From positions 1,302,001-1,366,000 of the forward strand of contig NZ_JAUSUK010000002.1 in NCBI RefSeq assembly GCF_030813515.1: a DNA stretch of 64,000 nt, given 5' to 3'. A program made the position numbers and the translations under genes. Of the stretch, positions 8,468-17,110 are shown piece after piece. Every line of letters begins with the position of its first letter. The first letter of the stretch is position 1. The notes beneath the pieces are model-generated. The model worked only from the letters and a program-made list of their open reading frames with translations, was not told the origin of the DNA and searched no databases. The stretch comes from Rhodopseudomonas julia (GTDB lineage Bacteria > Pseudomonadota > Alphaproteobacteria > Rhizobiales > Afifellaceae).

Positions 8468-9988
8468 GTGACATCGAGCAATGCACCGGCAGAGGAAAAG
8501 CCTGGAGCGAAGCCGCCTGGCTCCGGCCGCTCAGCTCTTAACCTCGCCGCCGCGCGCGTTGCCGCGAACCTCAAATACCGCCCTGTTTCGGCTGGTTTTC
8601 TCGCAGCGCTTCTCCGCCTTGCGGACTTCACGGCCCTCGTCGGCCTCGGCACCCTGATCCACTATTTCTGGGTCACGCCAAGCGATGGTGAGTTGTCTCT
8701 CCGCTATCTCCTGCCGCTGATCCTGCTGCCAGTGCTGACGATCTCGCTTATCGGCACATTCAAAGGCTATACCCTACCCGCCTACAGGCACCCGCTGAAA
8801 CATATCGGTCGCGCCGCGGGGCTTTGGGCGGTGGTCTTCGCCTGCTTCACCCTGGTCGCGTTCTTTCTGAAGATCGGCGACGATTTCTCCCGCCTCTGGC
8901 TCGGCGCCTGGTTCTTTCTGGGATTTGTCGCCCTGGCAGCAGCGCGCGCGCTGCTGGCACGTCTCGTGCGCGTTTGGACACGCGTCGGCCTCCTGGAGCG
9001 CCGCGCGGTTCTTGTTGGAGGCGGGCCGGAAGCGGTCTCGCTGATCCGTGCACTCGACGCCGAACCCGAGAACGACATTCGTATCTGCGGGATCTTCGAT
9101 GACCGGGGTGGCGACCGTGCGCCGGCAATCAAGGAAGGCTATCCACTGCTCGGCCGAATCGACGAACTCGTCGAGTTCGGTCGTCAGGCGCAGATCGATC
9201 TCCTGATCATCGCGCTGCCGCTGACAGCAGAGAACCGGCTCCTCGAAATGCTCAAACAGCTCTGGGTGTTGCCGGTCGACATTCGCATGGCCGCGAATAC
9301 GACGCGCTTGCGGTTCCGCCCGCGGTCCTATTCCTTCATTGGCTCTGTGCCATTTCTGGATTTGTTCGATCGACCGATTGCGGGGTGGGATTCCGTTGTA
9401 AAGCGGGTGTTCGACATCACCTTCGCCAGCCTTGCCCTCATCCTGCTGTCGCCGGTCATGCTGGCTGTGGCTGCCGCAATCAAGCTCGACAGCCGGGGCC
9501 CCGTCCTCTTCCGTCAGGACCGGTACGGCTTCAACAACGAGCTCATCAAGGTCTTCAAGTTCCGCTCGATGTATGTGGATCAGGTGGACCTCAACGCGGC
9601 AAAGCTCGTCAGCCGTGACGATCCCCGCGTGACGCGCGTCGGCCGCTTCATCCGAAAGACCAGTCTCGACGAACTGCCGCAATTGTTCAACGTCTTGAAG
9701 GGCAATCTGTCCCTCGTCGGCCCCCGCCCGCACGCGCTCCAGGCCAAGGCCGCCAACCAGCTTTACGAGCAGGTGGTCGACGGCTATTTCGCCAGGCATC
9801 GCGTCAAGCCGGGCATCACCGGCTGGGCCCAGGTCAACGGCTGGCGCGGCGAAACCGATACGCAGGAAAAACTCGAGCGGCGCGTAGAGCACGACCAGTT
9901 CTATATCGAAAACTGGTCGGTGCTTTTCGATCTCTATATCCTGCTTTTGACTCCGATCCGGCTCGTCACTGGCGAGAACGCTTATTGA
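8468..9988 (+). CDS. Undecaprenyl-phosphate sugar-1-phosphate transferase (WcaJ/WbaP type)
   Basis: Starts repeat-unit assembly by placing a hexose-1-phosphate on undecaprenyl phosphate. The 506-residue protein has four N-terminal membrane helices, a central nucleotide-binding-like CoA_binding_3 domain ([16 protein letters not shown]) and a C-terminal bacterial sugar transferase domain ([57 protein letters not shown]). The start is GTG at 8468; no strong Shine-Dalgarno is visible, so the start could shift slightly. Same direction as the Wza-like gene, 91 bases after it. The sugar transferred (glucose or galactose) cannot be told. Confidence 0.92.
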   Translation: MTSSNAPAEEKPGAKPPGSGRSALNLAAARVAANLKYRPVSAGFLAALLRLADFTALVGLGTLIHYFWVTPSDGELSLRYLLPLILLPVLTISLIGTFKGYTLPAYRHPLKHIGRAAGLWAVVFACFTLVAFFLKIGDDFSRLWLGAWFFLGFVALAAARALLARLVRVWTRVGLLERRAVLVGGGPEAVSLIRALDAEPENDIRICGIFDDRGGDRAPAIKEGYPLLGRIDELVEFGRQAQIDLLIIALPLTAENRLLEMLKQLWVLPVDIRMAANTTRLRFRPRSYSFIGSVPFLDLFDRPIAGWDSVVKRVFDITFASLALILLSPVMLAVAAAIKLDSRGPVLFRQDRYGFNNELIKVFKFRSMYVDQVDLNAAKLVSRDDPRVTRVGRFIRKTSLDELPQLFNVLKGNLSLVGPRPHALQAKAANQLYEQVVDGYFARHRVKPGITGWAQVNGWRGETDTQEKLERRVEHDQFYIENWSVLFDLYILLLTPIRLVTGENAY

Positions 9989-10198
9989 GAGCGACCCAGC
10001 GATGCAGCCCACCGCTTGATGGGTCTCCACAGCCCTACCTTACGAGCTCGCTCCTCCGCTCCGGTGCACGACATTCCGTTCTTTCTGGAGGCTGATCGTG
10101 AGCGAACGGAGCGACGCGTTCAGAGACTGGCGACGCGGCTGTCAGTTTCGCCATGCAAGAGCGCCTTCCCCACCCGGTCTTTTCGCCCTTCTGCTTCT

Positions 10199-11473
10199 CT
10201 AGGAAGAGACGGCCCGGCGCCCGTTCTGGGTAGGACGTCGGTTGCTGACGATTGCAAGCTTCATTGATTCCACGGCGCTACGTGGACGGGCGGCGTTCGC
10301 CTTCGCGGTCCCGTGGAAGCGCGCCGGGTTGAAGCCCCAGAGGATACCGAGAAGAAGCCAAAGATGGCGCCAGTGCTCGCCTTCGTGAAGGGATGCGCAC
10401 ATGAGCGGCGCCATGAAGGCGACCAGAACGGCGACGGCCGCCGGATGCGCCGTCGCGCGGTAATTCCCAAGTCCGAAAAGGACTGAGAGGAAGATCAGTG
10501 CGAGCCACGCAAAGCCGGCAACCCAACCGTAATTCATGAAGGAGCTCAGCCAAATGTTATGGATGGGCTCCAGAAAGATCAGGTTCTGCTGATTGATGCC
10601 GATGCCGACCGGATTGCTGAGGATCATCGGGATCGACCGAGCATAGCGGCCGTAGCGGCCTTCGCGTCCCGCGTCGTAAGATTCCTCCAATGTCGCCCGC
10701 TGCTCGAACTTCTTCGTGAAGGTCGGCGAGACGATGATCGTGGCGCCGAGAATGATGCCACCGAAGATCGCCATGACCGTTGCGTAGGCGAAGAGCCTCA
10801 GGAGGTGCTGGCGATAGATAAAGACCATATAGCCGGAACAGCACAGGATGAGCGATACTGTCGCCGCTCTGGAGAACGACAGCAGCACGCCCAGGCAGAG
10901 AATCCCGATGATGGAAAAAAGCACGGCCCGTGGCCACAACCGCTGCTGCACCAGGTAGATCGCCATCACGACACCCGGCACCAGGAACGACGCATACATG
11001 TTCGGGTCGTCGATGAAGCCTTTCGAGCGGCCGTCCCACAGCAGGGCCTCGATGCCGAATGCGAATCCCACGATCCCGAGAATCGCCGCGATCACGCAAG
11101 AGACCACATAGACCCGCATGAACGTATTCAGCTGCCGCGGTCCCCAATCCATGGATACGTAGCAGGCGGTTATGCCCAAAACCACGACGAAGGTTTTCTT
11201 GAATGCCTCCTGCCGCACATCAGGATCGCCGAAGAAAGGGACCGAGGCGTACCAGAACGAAAGCGTCCACAGGAGCAAAAGCGTAAATAAGATGAAGAAG
11301 GTCAGCCGAACCTTCTGCAGCACCACGATCGATAGCGCCAGAGAGAGCATGAACAGAAAGTCTACGGGCGACGGCCGCGACAGCGTATAGTTCATCGCCA
11401 GCACGGCAATGAAGAAAACGAAGTTCCTCACCGAGGTCGGATAAAGACGTGGACGATCGGCGTCTGGCTGCAT
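10199..11473 (-). CDS. O-antigen ligase/polymerase-like membrane protein (Wzy_C family)
   Basis: A polytopic membrane protein of about 424 residues with some ten helices and the Wzy_C/O-antigen ligase pattern. It includes a long periplasmic loop with REGRYGRYARSIPMILSNPVGIG and the conserved His in EPIHNIWLSSFMNYG. It probably polymerises repeat units or ligates chains for the neighbouring module. The frame is open to 11632; the ATG at 11473 is chosen because the first helix follows shortly after, but the ATG at 11554 is possible and neither has a strong ribosome site. It converges on the sugar transferase. Confidence 0.85.
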   Translation of the reverse strand: MQPDADRPRLYPTSVRNFVFFIAVLAMNYTLSRPSPVDFLFMLSLALSIVVLQKVRLTFFILFTLLLLWTLSFWYASVPFFGDPDVRQEAFKKTFVVVLGITACYVSMDWGPRQLNTFMRVYVVSCVIAAILGIVGFAFGIEALLWDGRSKGFIDDPNMYASFLVPGVVMAIYLVQQRLWPRAVLFSIIGILCLGVLLSFSRAATVSLILCCSGYMVFIYRQHLLRLFAYATVMAIFGGIILGATIIVSPTFTKKFEQRATLEESYDAGREGRYGRYARSIPMILSNPVGIGINQQNLIFLEPIHNIWLSSFMNYGWVAGFAWLALIFLSVLFGLGNYRATAHPAAVAVLVAFMAPLMCASLHEGEHWRHLWLLLGILWGFNPARFHGTAKANAARPRSAVESMKLAIVSNRRPTQNGRRAVSS

Positions 11474-11670
11474 GGAAGCCGGGTTCTCGCGCGGAGACGT
11501 GCTGTGCGAGCGAGTTAGGCGCGAAAGCCTTAAGATTTGCTGATTCCGGGACATATCGATGCTGTTCGCCGGCGCATATCGAAGCGCTGGGCGATCGCGA
11601 AATAATCGCAGAAAACTGCGCCTTATGTGCATTGCGCCGAGCCTGTGTGCTCTCTATAGTCCGCGCGCGT

Positions 11671-11747
11671 CGGAGCGTAGCGCAGCCTGGTAGCGCACTT
11701 GCATGGGGCGCAAGAGGTCGTGGGTTCGAATCCCGCCGCTCCGACCA
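11671..11747 (+). tRNA. tRNA-Pro (anticodon GGG)
   Basis: A 77-base cloverleaf with encoded CCA. Acceptor arms CGGAGCG (11671-11677) and CGCTCCG (11737-11743) pair perfectly, followed by discriminator A and CCA. The anticodon stem CTTGC/GCAAG encloses the loop ATGGGGC, giving anticodon GGG, which reads CCC and CCU proline codons. The T loop GGTTCGAATC is canonical. It sits between the polymerase-like gene and merR. Confidence 0.97.
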
Positions 11748-11824
11748 TTCCCCACTGATTTTGAGATGAAATTACGCCGCCAGCGCGGCATGCTGCGCGG
11801 ACAATGCGCGGCCGGGATATCCTG

Positions 11825-12358
11825 TCAGCTAGCGACGGCGTCGTGGAGAATCCGGCGCGCTTCGAGCAGATCGTTGAGCACGGCTTGAAGACGCTCGCGG
11901 CCATGGTGATCGACGCGGTGAGTGACGGGTTCGTCCGCCGCCTCTTCTGGCAGCAAGGACGGCTGCAGGTCGTCGTCCCCGTCTCCAGCTTCTTCGCGAA
12001 TCGCCTCTGCCCTCGCCGGGGCCACATCGCTCGCCCGCTCGGCGTCAAAATCGGCCTCGACCGGCGCCACCGTCTCCACATTGCCGCTTTGCCCAACGGC
12101 GATGACGAAGCGCACGCCCTTCTCTTTGAGAAGACGCTGCACGCCCTTGATGGTGAAACCTTCGCCGTAAAGGAGCAGGCGAATGCCCTTGAGAAGATCA
12201 ACGTCTTCAGGGCGATAATAGCGCCTTCCACCGCCGCGCTTCAGCGGCTTGATCTGGGTGAAGCGCGTTTCCCAGAAACGCAGGACGTGTTGCGGAAGAT
12301 CGAGGTCCTCCGCAACTTCACTGATCGTCCTGAACGCGTCCGGTGACTTTACGCTCAC
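11825..12358 (-). CDS. MerR-family transcriptional regulator
   Basis: A 177-residue regulator with a MerR winged helix-turn-helix at the N-terminus ([23 protein letters not shown], then [15 protein letters not shown]). The acidic C-terminal half resembles no known effector domain. This MerR next to ihfA is conserved in the order, and its targets are not known to me. Its GTG start overlaps the ihfA stop as GTGA (4 bases), so translation is probably coupled. Confidence 0.9.
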   Translation of the reverse strand: MSVKSPDAFRTISEVAEDLDLPQHVLRFWETRFTQIKPLKRGGGRRYYRPEDVDLLKGIRLLLYGEGFTIKGVQRLLKEKGVRFVIAVGQSGNVETVAPVEADFDAERASDVAPARAEAIREEAGDGDDDLQPSLLPEEAADEPVTHRVDHHGRERLQAVLNDLLEARRILHDAVAS

Positions 12359-12771
12359 GTCGTTGCGACGTCCGCTTCAGCGGCTTTGAGACGCCGCGCA
12401 TTGCCGGCATCAGCACCGCTGCTGATCGCGGCTCCGCCCGTCTCTTCTTCCGGGGCGAGGCACTCGTTGATGCGCTGCTTCATGATGTTGCTTGGTTTGA
12501 AAACCGTCACTCGGCGTGGCGGAATCGGCACTTCCTTGCCGGTCTTCGGGTTGCGGCCGACGCGCTGCCCTTTGCTGCGCACGACGAACGAACCGAACGA
12601 GGAAAGCTTGACCGTCTCCCCCGATATGATGGTGTCTGAAATCTCCGCGAGCACCATTTCCACCATGGCGGCCGATTCCGTCCTGGAAAGGCCAAGCTCC
12701 CGATAAACCGCCTCTGCGAGATCGGCTCGCGTGACGGTGCGCCCCTCAGGGCGTAGTTCATTTGCCTCCAC
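12355..12771 (-). CDS. ihfA: Integration host factor subunit alpha
   Basis: A DNA-bending nucleoid protein that dimerises with IhfB. The sequence [19 protein letters not shown], the beta-arm region [17 protein letters not shown] and [12 protein letters not shown] are typical. The GTG at 12771 is the start: a perfect AGGAGG lies 8 bases upstream. An ATG further upstream (12831) is therefore rejected. The protein is 138 residues, longer than the E. coli protein by an alphaproteobacterial C-terminal tail ([11 protein letters not shown] onward). It follows fabH on the same strand and is coupled to merR. Confidence 0.95.
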   Translation of the reverse strand: MEANELRPEGRTVTRADLAEAVYRELGLSRTESAAMVEMVLAEISDTIISGETVKLSSFGSFVVRSKGQRVGRNPKTGKEVPIPPRRVTVFKPSNIMKQRINECLAPEEETGGAAISSGADAGNARRLKAAEADVATT

Positions 12772-12855
12772 GCAACACGCCTCCTGCACATCCTTAAGCA
12801 ACGTATTCGCCTGTCGAAATGAGGTCAACACGCACCCCCCAGCGCGTATCGCCCG

Positions 12856-13827
12856 CTACCAGCGTATCAGAGCCGAGCCCCAAGTGAAGCCACCGCCCAT
12901 CGCTTCAAGCAGCACAAGGTCGCCTTTTTTGATGCGGCCGTCACGTACTGCGACATCAAGCGCCAGCGGAATCGAGGCTGCAGAGGTGTTGCCGTGATGC
13001 TGAACCGTCACCACGACCTTCTCCTCTGCGATGCCGAGCCGCTTGGCACTCGCATCGATGATGCGTCTGTTGGCCTGATGGGGCACGAACCAGTCGATCG
13101 TGTCGGCCGATTCGCCCGTCGCTTCAAATGCGTCGGTGATGACATCGGTGATGGTTGCAACCGCATGCTTGAAGACCTCACGGCCTTCCATGCGCAAATG
13201 CCCGACGGTCCTCGTCGAACTCGGGCCGCCGTCGACGAACAGCTTGTCGCGGAAATGCCCGTCTGACCGCAAATGCGCGGTGAGAAGTCCGCGTGGCGTC
13301 GCCTCCTCGCCAGCCTCATGGGCTTCCAGAACGACCGCGCCGGCCCCGTCGCCGAACAAGACGCAGGTGCCGCGGTCGCTCCAATCGAGAATCCGAGAAA
13401 ACGTTTCTGCGCCGATAACGAGCGCACGCTTTGCCGAGCCGGCCTTCAAATGCGCATCGGCTGTGGTGAGTGCGAACAAGAAGCCCGAGCACACCGCCTG
13501 AACGTCAAAGGCATATCCGTGATGCATGCCGAGCCGATCCTGCACCGTACAGGCGGTCGCCGGGAATGTCTGATCCGGTGTGGCGGTCGCAAGGACGATC
13601 AGATCGATGTCGGCCGAGGTCAGGCCTGCATCTGCGAGGGCTTTCTCGGCCGCCGCCAGTGCGAGGTCGGAGGTCGTTTCGCCCTCGGCTGCAATATGGC
13701 GCTCTGAAATGCCGGTGCGCTGGACGATCCACTCGTCCGATGTGTCGACAATGCTCTCGAGATCGCGATTGGTAAGAACTTTCTCCGGCAGGGCGCTGCC
13801 AATGCCGACGACTAAGGAGCGTTTCAT
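12856..13827 (-). CDS. fabH: Beta-ketoacyl-ACP synthase III
   Basis: Condenses acetyl-CoA with malonyl-ACP to start fatty acid synthesis. The catalytic triad is visible: Cys113 in VQAVCSGF, His in VPHQANRR and Asn in HHGNTSAAS. At 323 residues it has normal length. The ATG overlaps the plsX stop as ATGA (4 bases), the classic coupled plsX-fabH arrangement. ihfA follows after about 85 bases. Confidence 0.97.
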   Translation of the reverse strand: MKRSLVVGIGSALPEKVLTNRDLESIVDTSDEWIVQRTGISERHIAAEGETTSDLALAAAEKALADAGLTSADIDLIVLATATPDQTFPATACTVQDRLGMHHGYAFDVQAVCSGFLFALTTADAHLKAGSAKRALVIGAETFSRILDWSDRGTCVLFGDGAGAVVLEAHEAGEEATPRGLLTAHLRSDGHFRDKLFVDGGPSSTRTVGHLRMEGREVFKHAVATITDVITDAFEATGESADTIDWFVPHQANRRIIDASAKRLGIAEEKVVVTVQHHGNTSAASIPLALDVAVRDGRIKKGDLVLLEAMGGGFTWGSALIRW

Positions 13828-14897
13828 GCGGTCTGTGCCTGCGCGGCGGTTTGCTCGGCGAATTGCTTGCGCATCGATCCGAGGGTGTATTCCAAATCGT
13901 TGGCGATCTTACTGGTGAGACTTCCGAGCACCATATCGCGGCCGAGCTCGATGGCGGCAGCAAAGCCTTCCGAATCCGTGCCGCCATGGCTCTTCACAAC
14001 CAGGCCATTGAGGCCAAGGAAAAGACCGCCGTTGACTTTGCGTGGGTCCATCTTTTCCCGAAGGCGTGCAAAGGCAGAGCGCGCGAAGAAATAGCCGATC
14101 TTGGCGGACAGCGTGCGCGTCATCGCCGAACGGAGATATTCGGCGATCTGCCGTGCGGTCCCCTCGGCGGTCTTCAAGGCGATGTTGCCGGAAAAGCCTT
14201 CCGTGACGACGACGTCGACCGTTCCCTTGCCGAGATCATCGCCCTCGACGAAGCCATAATACTCGAAGTTGGGATGGTCGATGGCGCGCAGAATATGGCC
14301 CGCCTCGCGCACCTCTTCGACACCCTTCACCTCTTCTGCGCCGATGTTGAGAAGGCCGACTGTGGGCCGCTCCAGCCCGAAGAGTGCACGGGCCATGGCC
14401 GCGCCCATGACCGCAAAATGGATCAGCATTTTCGCATCCGAGCCGATCGTGGCGCCAACATCGAGCACAATGCTCTCGCCGCGCAGCGTCGGCCACATGG
14501 CAGCGATGGCCGGCCGGTCGATATCGGGAAGCGTGCGCAAACAGAACTTCGACATCGCCATGAGCGCGCCGGTGTTTCCCGCGGAGACAGCGACATCCGC
14601 CTCTCCGTCCCGCACGGCCTGGACACACCGCCACATCGACGACTTCCAGCGTCCGAGGCGAAGCGCCTGACTCGGTTTGTCGTCCATGCGCACGGAAATC
14701 TCGCAATGCACGAACTGCGAGGCGGCGGCGAGATCGGGATAGCGGGCAAGCAGCGGCTCTACCGCTTCGGATTGGCCATAAAGGATGAAACGCAGATCCG
14801 GCCGACGCTTCAACGCCACGGCTGCGCCAGGGATCACCATTTCGGGACCGGCATCGCCGCCCATGGCGTCAAGTGAGATGGTGAGAGGTGACGGCAT
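13824..14897 (-). CDS. plsX: Phosphate acyltransferase PlsX
   Basis: Converts acyl-ACP to acyl-phosphate for phospholipid synthesis, working with PlsY, which is also in this window. Family motifs: [18 protein letters not shown] at the start, [11 protein letters not shown] and [15 protein letters not shown]. The ATG at 14897 (357 residues) is chosen because the family begins just before the DAMGGD motif; the further open frame is spurious. Coupled to fabH downstream and preceded by DUF177. Confidence 0.97.
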   Translation of the reverse strand: MPSPLTISLDAMGGDAGPEMVIPGAAVALKRRPDLRFILYGQSEAVEPLLARYPDLAAASQFVHCEISVRMDDKPSQALRLGRWKSSMWRCVQAVRDGEADVAVSAGNTGALMAMSKFCLRTLPDIDRPAIAAMWPTLRGESIVLDVGATIGSDAKMLIHFAVMGAAMARALFGLERPTVGLLNIGAEEVKGVEEVREAGHILRAIDHPNFEYYGFVEGDDLGKGTVDVVVTEGFSGNIALKTAEGTARQIAEYLRSAMTRTLSAKIGYFFARSAFARLREKMDPRKVNGGLFLGLNGLVVKSHGGTDSEGFAAAIELGRDMVLGSLTSKIANDLEYTLGSMRKQFAEQTAAQAQTA

Positions 14898-14988
14898 CGC
14901 TTTCTTCTGGTCGGGTCGCCGGCCGCGGGACAATACCCACTCGCCCGGTCATGACAAGCCGTTTGGAGAAAAAGGCTGGCTAGGTGCG

Positions 14989-15546
14989 TCAGTTGCGTTG
15001 CTGCTTCAGACGCTCCAACACGGCAAAGGGAGATGCCTCCACCGTATCATCCTCCACATGTTCCTTAAATTCCGCTCCCGCAACCCTCGGATAGGGGTCG
15101 AGACCAAGCGCCACATATTCGACGAGCAAAGGTCCGAGGTCGACCCTATCTCCGAAATAGGGTTCGGTGTCTTCTGCTCCATCAACCTCAACCTCGAACG
15201 GATCGTGTGAACGCTCACCGCTCGCCTCGCCGCCGCCATCGCGCGATTCGCCGGGCTTGGGCGGCCGCAGGACAAGGTGCACATCCTCGGACACTTCTTC
15301 CTCAAGAGGCGTCAATGTCACGACGCAACGCCGCGCCACACGGCCGGAAATGTGTCCCTCGACCCGGTAATGGTCACCTGCCATCGGCGTCACGGCGACC
15401 TCAGCAGAAAGCTCTTCCACGGAGGGGATACCAAGCTGAGCGGCAATTTTCTCGCGCTCAGCCGGATTTGCCTCCAAATGCAGTCTGCGTCCGGAGGCGG
15501 GTATCTCGACCAGGCGCAACGGCTTGGCGAAAGACGCGGTGTTCAT
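14989..15546 (-). CDS. DUF177 (YceD-family) protein
   Basis: A 185-residue member of the YceD/DUF177 family, linked in many bacteria to large ribosomal subunit metabolism. The core GRVARRCVVTLTPLEEEVSEDV and the acidic C-terminal pattern YFGDRVDLGPLLVEYVALGLDPYPR are family marks. The ATG at 15546 has GGAG ten bases upstream, inside the preceding gene, and nearly abuts its stop at 15548. The rpmF gene that accompanies yceD in enterobacteria is absent here. Confidence 0.9.
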   Translation of the reverse strand: MNTASFAKPLRLVEIPASGRRLHLEANPAEREKIAAQLGIPSVEELSAEVAVTPMAGDHYRVEGHISGRVARRCVVTLTPLEEEVSEDVHLVLRPPKPGESRDGGGEASGERSHDPFEVEVDGAEDTEPYFGDRVDLGPLLVEYVALGLDPYPRVAGAEFKEHVEDDTVEASPFAVLERLKQQRN

Positions 15547-15547
15547 T

Positions 15548-16096
15548 TCAGTTGTTCTCCGCAACGAGGCTGATGGGGTCCGGGAATACGATGTGCCCAT
15601 CTTTCAGGGTTGCACTGGGAACATCGTCCAGCCAGGCAAGCAGCGCACGCAGATATACCGCCAAGCGCCGGGACGCACCCGAATCATTTTCTCCACCAAA
15701 GATATTGCGGGCAATCGCACCTTCAAGCGCGTCGTCGTCTCCAGATAGCGCGGAGCCATAGGCCCCGAGCCTGCCGCCATAGGAGGAGAAAAGCGTCTTC
15801 ATCCGCTTTGGGATACGTCGATCGCTGACACCGATGTCTCGGTAAGTGGCATCCATGTCGACGACGAAGGCTTCCGTGGTCAGGCGAGCAAGCTCCGGCT
15901 CCGGATCGGGCCCAAAGGTCAGGCGATGAACAACCGCAAAGAGATGCAGGGAGAGCATCTCAAAGCGGCCGTCGACCGTGTCATCGACACCATATTCTTC
16001 GTAGAGTTGCGGATGACGCGCAGCAGCAGCCGTCGCCCAATAAAGTGCGCCTGCGCGCTCGCGCTCCTGCCGTTTGCGGCTTTGAAACCAACCCAT
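15548..16096 (-). CDS. Ubiquinol-cytochrome c chaperone family protein (CBP3-like)
   Basis: A 182-residue protein of the CBP3/UQCC1 chaperone family that in mitochondria helps cytochrome b assembly. Recognisable stretches are ALYWATAAAARHPQLYEEYGVDDTVDGRFEMLSLHLF (positions about 17-53), KRMKTLFSSYGGRLGAY and ARNIFGG. The ATG at 16096 (MGWFQSRKRQ) is chosen; the further open frame lacks family similarity. It leads the DUF177-plsX-fabH run and diverges from bamE with about 108 bases between them. Confidence 0.9.
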   Translation of the reverse strand: MGWFQSRKRQERERAGALYWATAAAARHPQLYEEYGVDDTVDGRFEMLSLHLFAVVHRLTFGPDPEPELARLTTEAFVVDMDATYRDIGVSDRRIPKRMKTLFSSYGGRLGAYGSALSGDDDALEGAIARNIFGGENDSGASRRLAVYLRALLAWLDDVPSATLKDGHIVFPDPISLVAENN

Positions 16097-16204
16097 CGTG
16101 CCATCTATGCCCTTATAAGCCCTCAAGACAACGTGGCCGCCCCCGCGAAGGCCATTGCAATGCCACATTCACCCCGCTAGCAAGCGGAGTTCAACGGGAC
16201 CGCC

Positions 16205-16645
16205 ATGACCAAAAAAACTCACGTTCTCGCCCTTCTCGTTTCGGTCGCCGCAGCCGGCGCCCTGGGGGGCTGCATCGGGGAAACCCAGCACCGCGGCTAT
16301 ATCGCCAACGAGCTCGCCCTGGAACAGATTCCGGAAGGATCGAGCCGCGACCAAGTGCTGATCGTGCTCGGCACCCCCTCCACGACCGCCGATTTCGGCG
16401 GTGAGGTGTTCTATTACATCTCGCAGACGGCTTCGCGACCGGTCGCATTCTTGAACCCGCATGTCGTCGACCAGCGCGTTCTCGCCGTCTATTTCGGCAA
16501 GGATCAGACCGTCACGCGCGTTGCAAATTACGGCTTGAAGGACGGCAAAGTCTTCGACTTCGTCTCTCGCACCACACCGACAGCCGGCAAGGACTTCTCG
16601 TTCGTGTCGCAGCTTCTTTCGGCCGCTGGACGGGTAGCGTTCTAG
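16205..16645 (+). CDS. bamE: Outer-membrane assembly lipoprotein BamE (SmpA/OmlA)
   Basis: An accessory lipoprotein of the BAM complex that inserts beta-barrels. The 146-residue protein has a signal peptide and lipobox LGGC (Cys23), then the SmpA/OmlA fold with the typical IPEGSSRDQVLIVLGTPS and the later VLAVYFGKDQTVTRVANYGLKDG. Divergent from the CBP3-like gene, a stable arrangement in this order. A clear Rho-independent terminator follows at 16739. Confidence 0.95.
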   Translation: MTKKTHVLALLVSVAAAGALGGCIGETQHRGYIANELALEQIPEGSSRDQVLIVLGTPSTTADFGGEVFYYISQTASRPVAFLNPHVVDQRVLAVYFGKDQTVTRVANYGLKDGKVFDFVSRTTPTAGKDFSFVSQLLSAAGRVAF

Positions 16646-16679
16646 ACACGCCGTGCCATTCATCGGCTAGCTTCGGTCG

Positions 16680-16709
16680 ATCAAAGCTCCTTGCGTGTAG
16701 AGCTTTGAT
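16680..16709. repeat. Perfect 10-bp inverted repeat downstream of bamE
   Basis: ATCAAAGCTC and GAGCTTTGAT are exact complements separated by ten bases. It precedes the bamE terminator by 29 bases and lacks a T-run, so it is either a second RNA hairpin in the bamE 3' region or an operator-like site. Nothing in the sequence decides between these. Confidence 0.6.
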
Positions 16710-16738
16710 GGAAGGTCGCATCACGCAATATCGACAAG

Positions 16739-16766
16739 AGGCGGCCTCAACTGGCCGCCTTTTTTC
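16739..16766 (+). terminator. Rho-independent terminator of bamE
   Basis: Perfect 8-bp stem AGGCGGCC / GGCCGCCT with a 6-base loop, followed by a run of T (16760-16765). It ends the bamE transcript before the AT-rich tract begins. Confidence 0.9.
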
Positions 16767-16860
16767 GTGCACGAGCCAATGACGCGGCTGCCCCTATTTG
16801 ACTCGCGCACGCTGCACCTCGTGATCACTGCCCGCGGAAAAGAGGCATATTCCGCAGTCG

Positions 16861-16954
16861 TTTCTAAAAATATAAATTATTTATATTAATTTATATTTTT
16901 AATATATGAATCCAAATTTTATTTCGGATCTATATATTTCATACAAATTATTTC
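16861..16954. promoter_or_regulatory. Extreme AT-rich tract with a 25-bp palindrome upstream of the orphan gene
   Basis: Counted directly, bases 16861-16920 contain 4 G/C in 60 and 16861-16954 contain 11 in 94, in a chromosome otherwise near 60-65% GC. Inside it, TATAAATTA (16871-16879) and TAATTTATA (16887-16895) form a perfect inverted repeat with a 7-base spacer. The tract ends about 150 bases before the orphan gene, so it likely holds the promoter and silencer or activator sites. AT-binding xenogeneic silencers such as MucR/Ros-type zinc-finger proteins act on such DNA in this order; that link is inference. Confidence 0.7.
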
Positions 16955-17110
16955 TAGCGCGCCTTTCCAGATAACTTCATTACTCTATTGTAATCGCAAC
17001 GCCGATCCATGACGACTTACCTATACATCCCTTCTCCTCATCGATCGGTACTTTATCGATGAAAGTAGACAATATACCGAGCATCACATCTCGCGAAGGA
17101 GGTTATGTCT

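Noticed and set aside
8774-10030. Long open frame antisense to the sugar transferase
   Set aside because: No domain and biased composition; the sense gene carries all sugar transferase motifs.
11671-11747. tRNA-Pro as an integration site for an island
   Set aside because: No integrase gene and no duplicated tRNA 3' end were found in the window; the flanking genes are conserved core genes.
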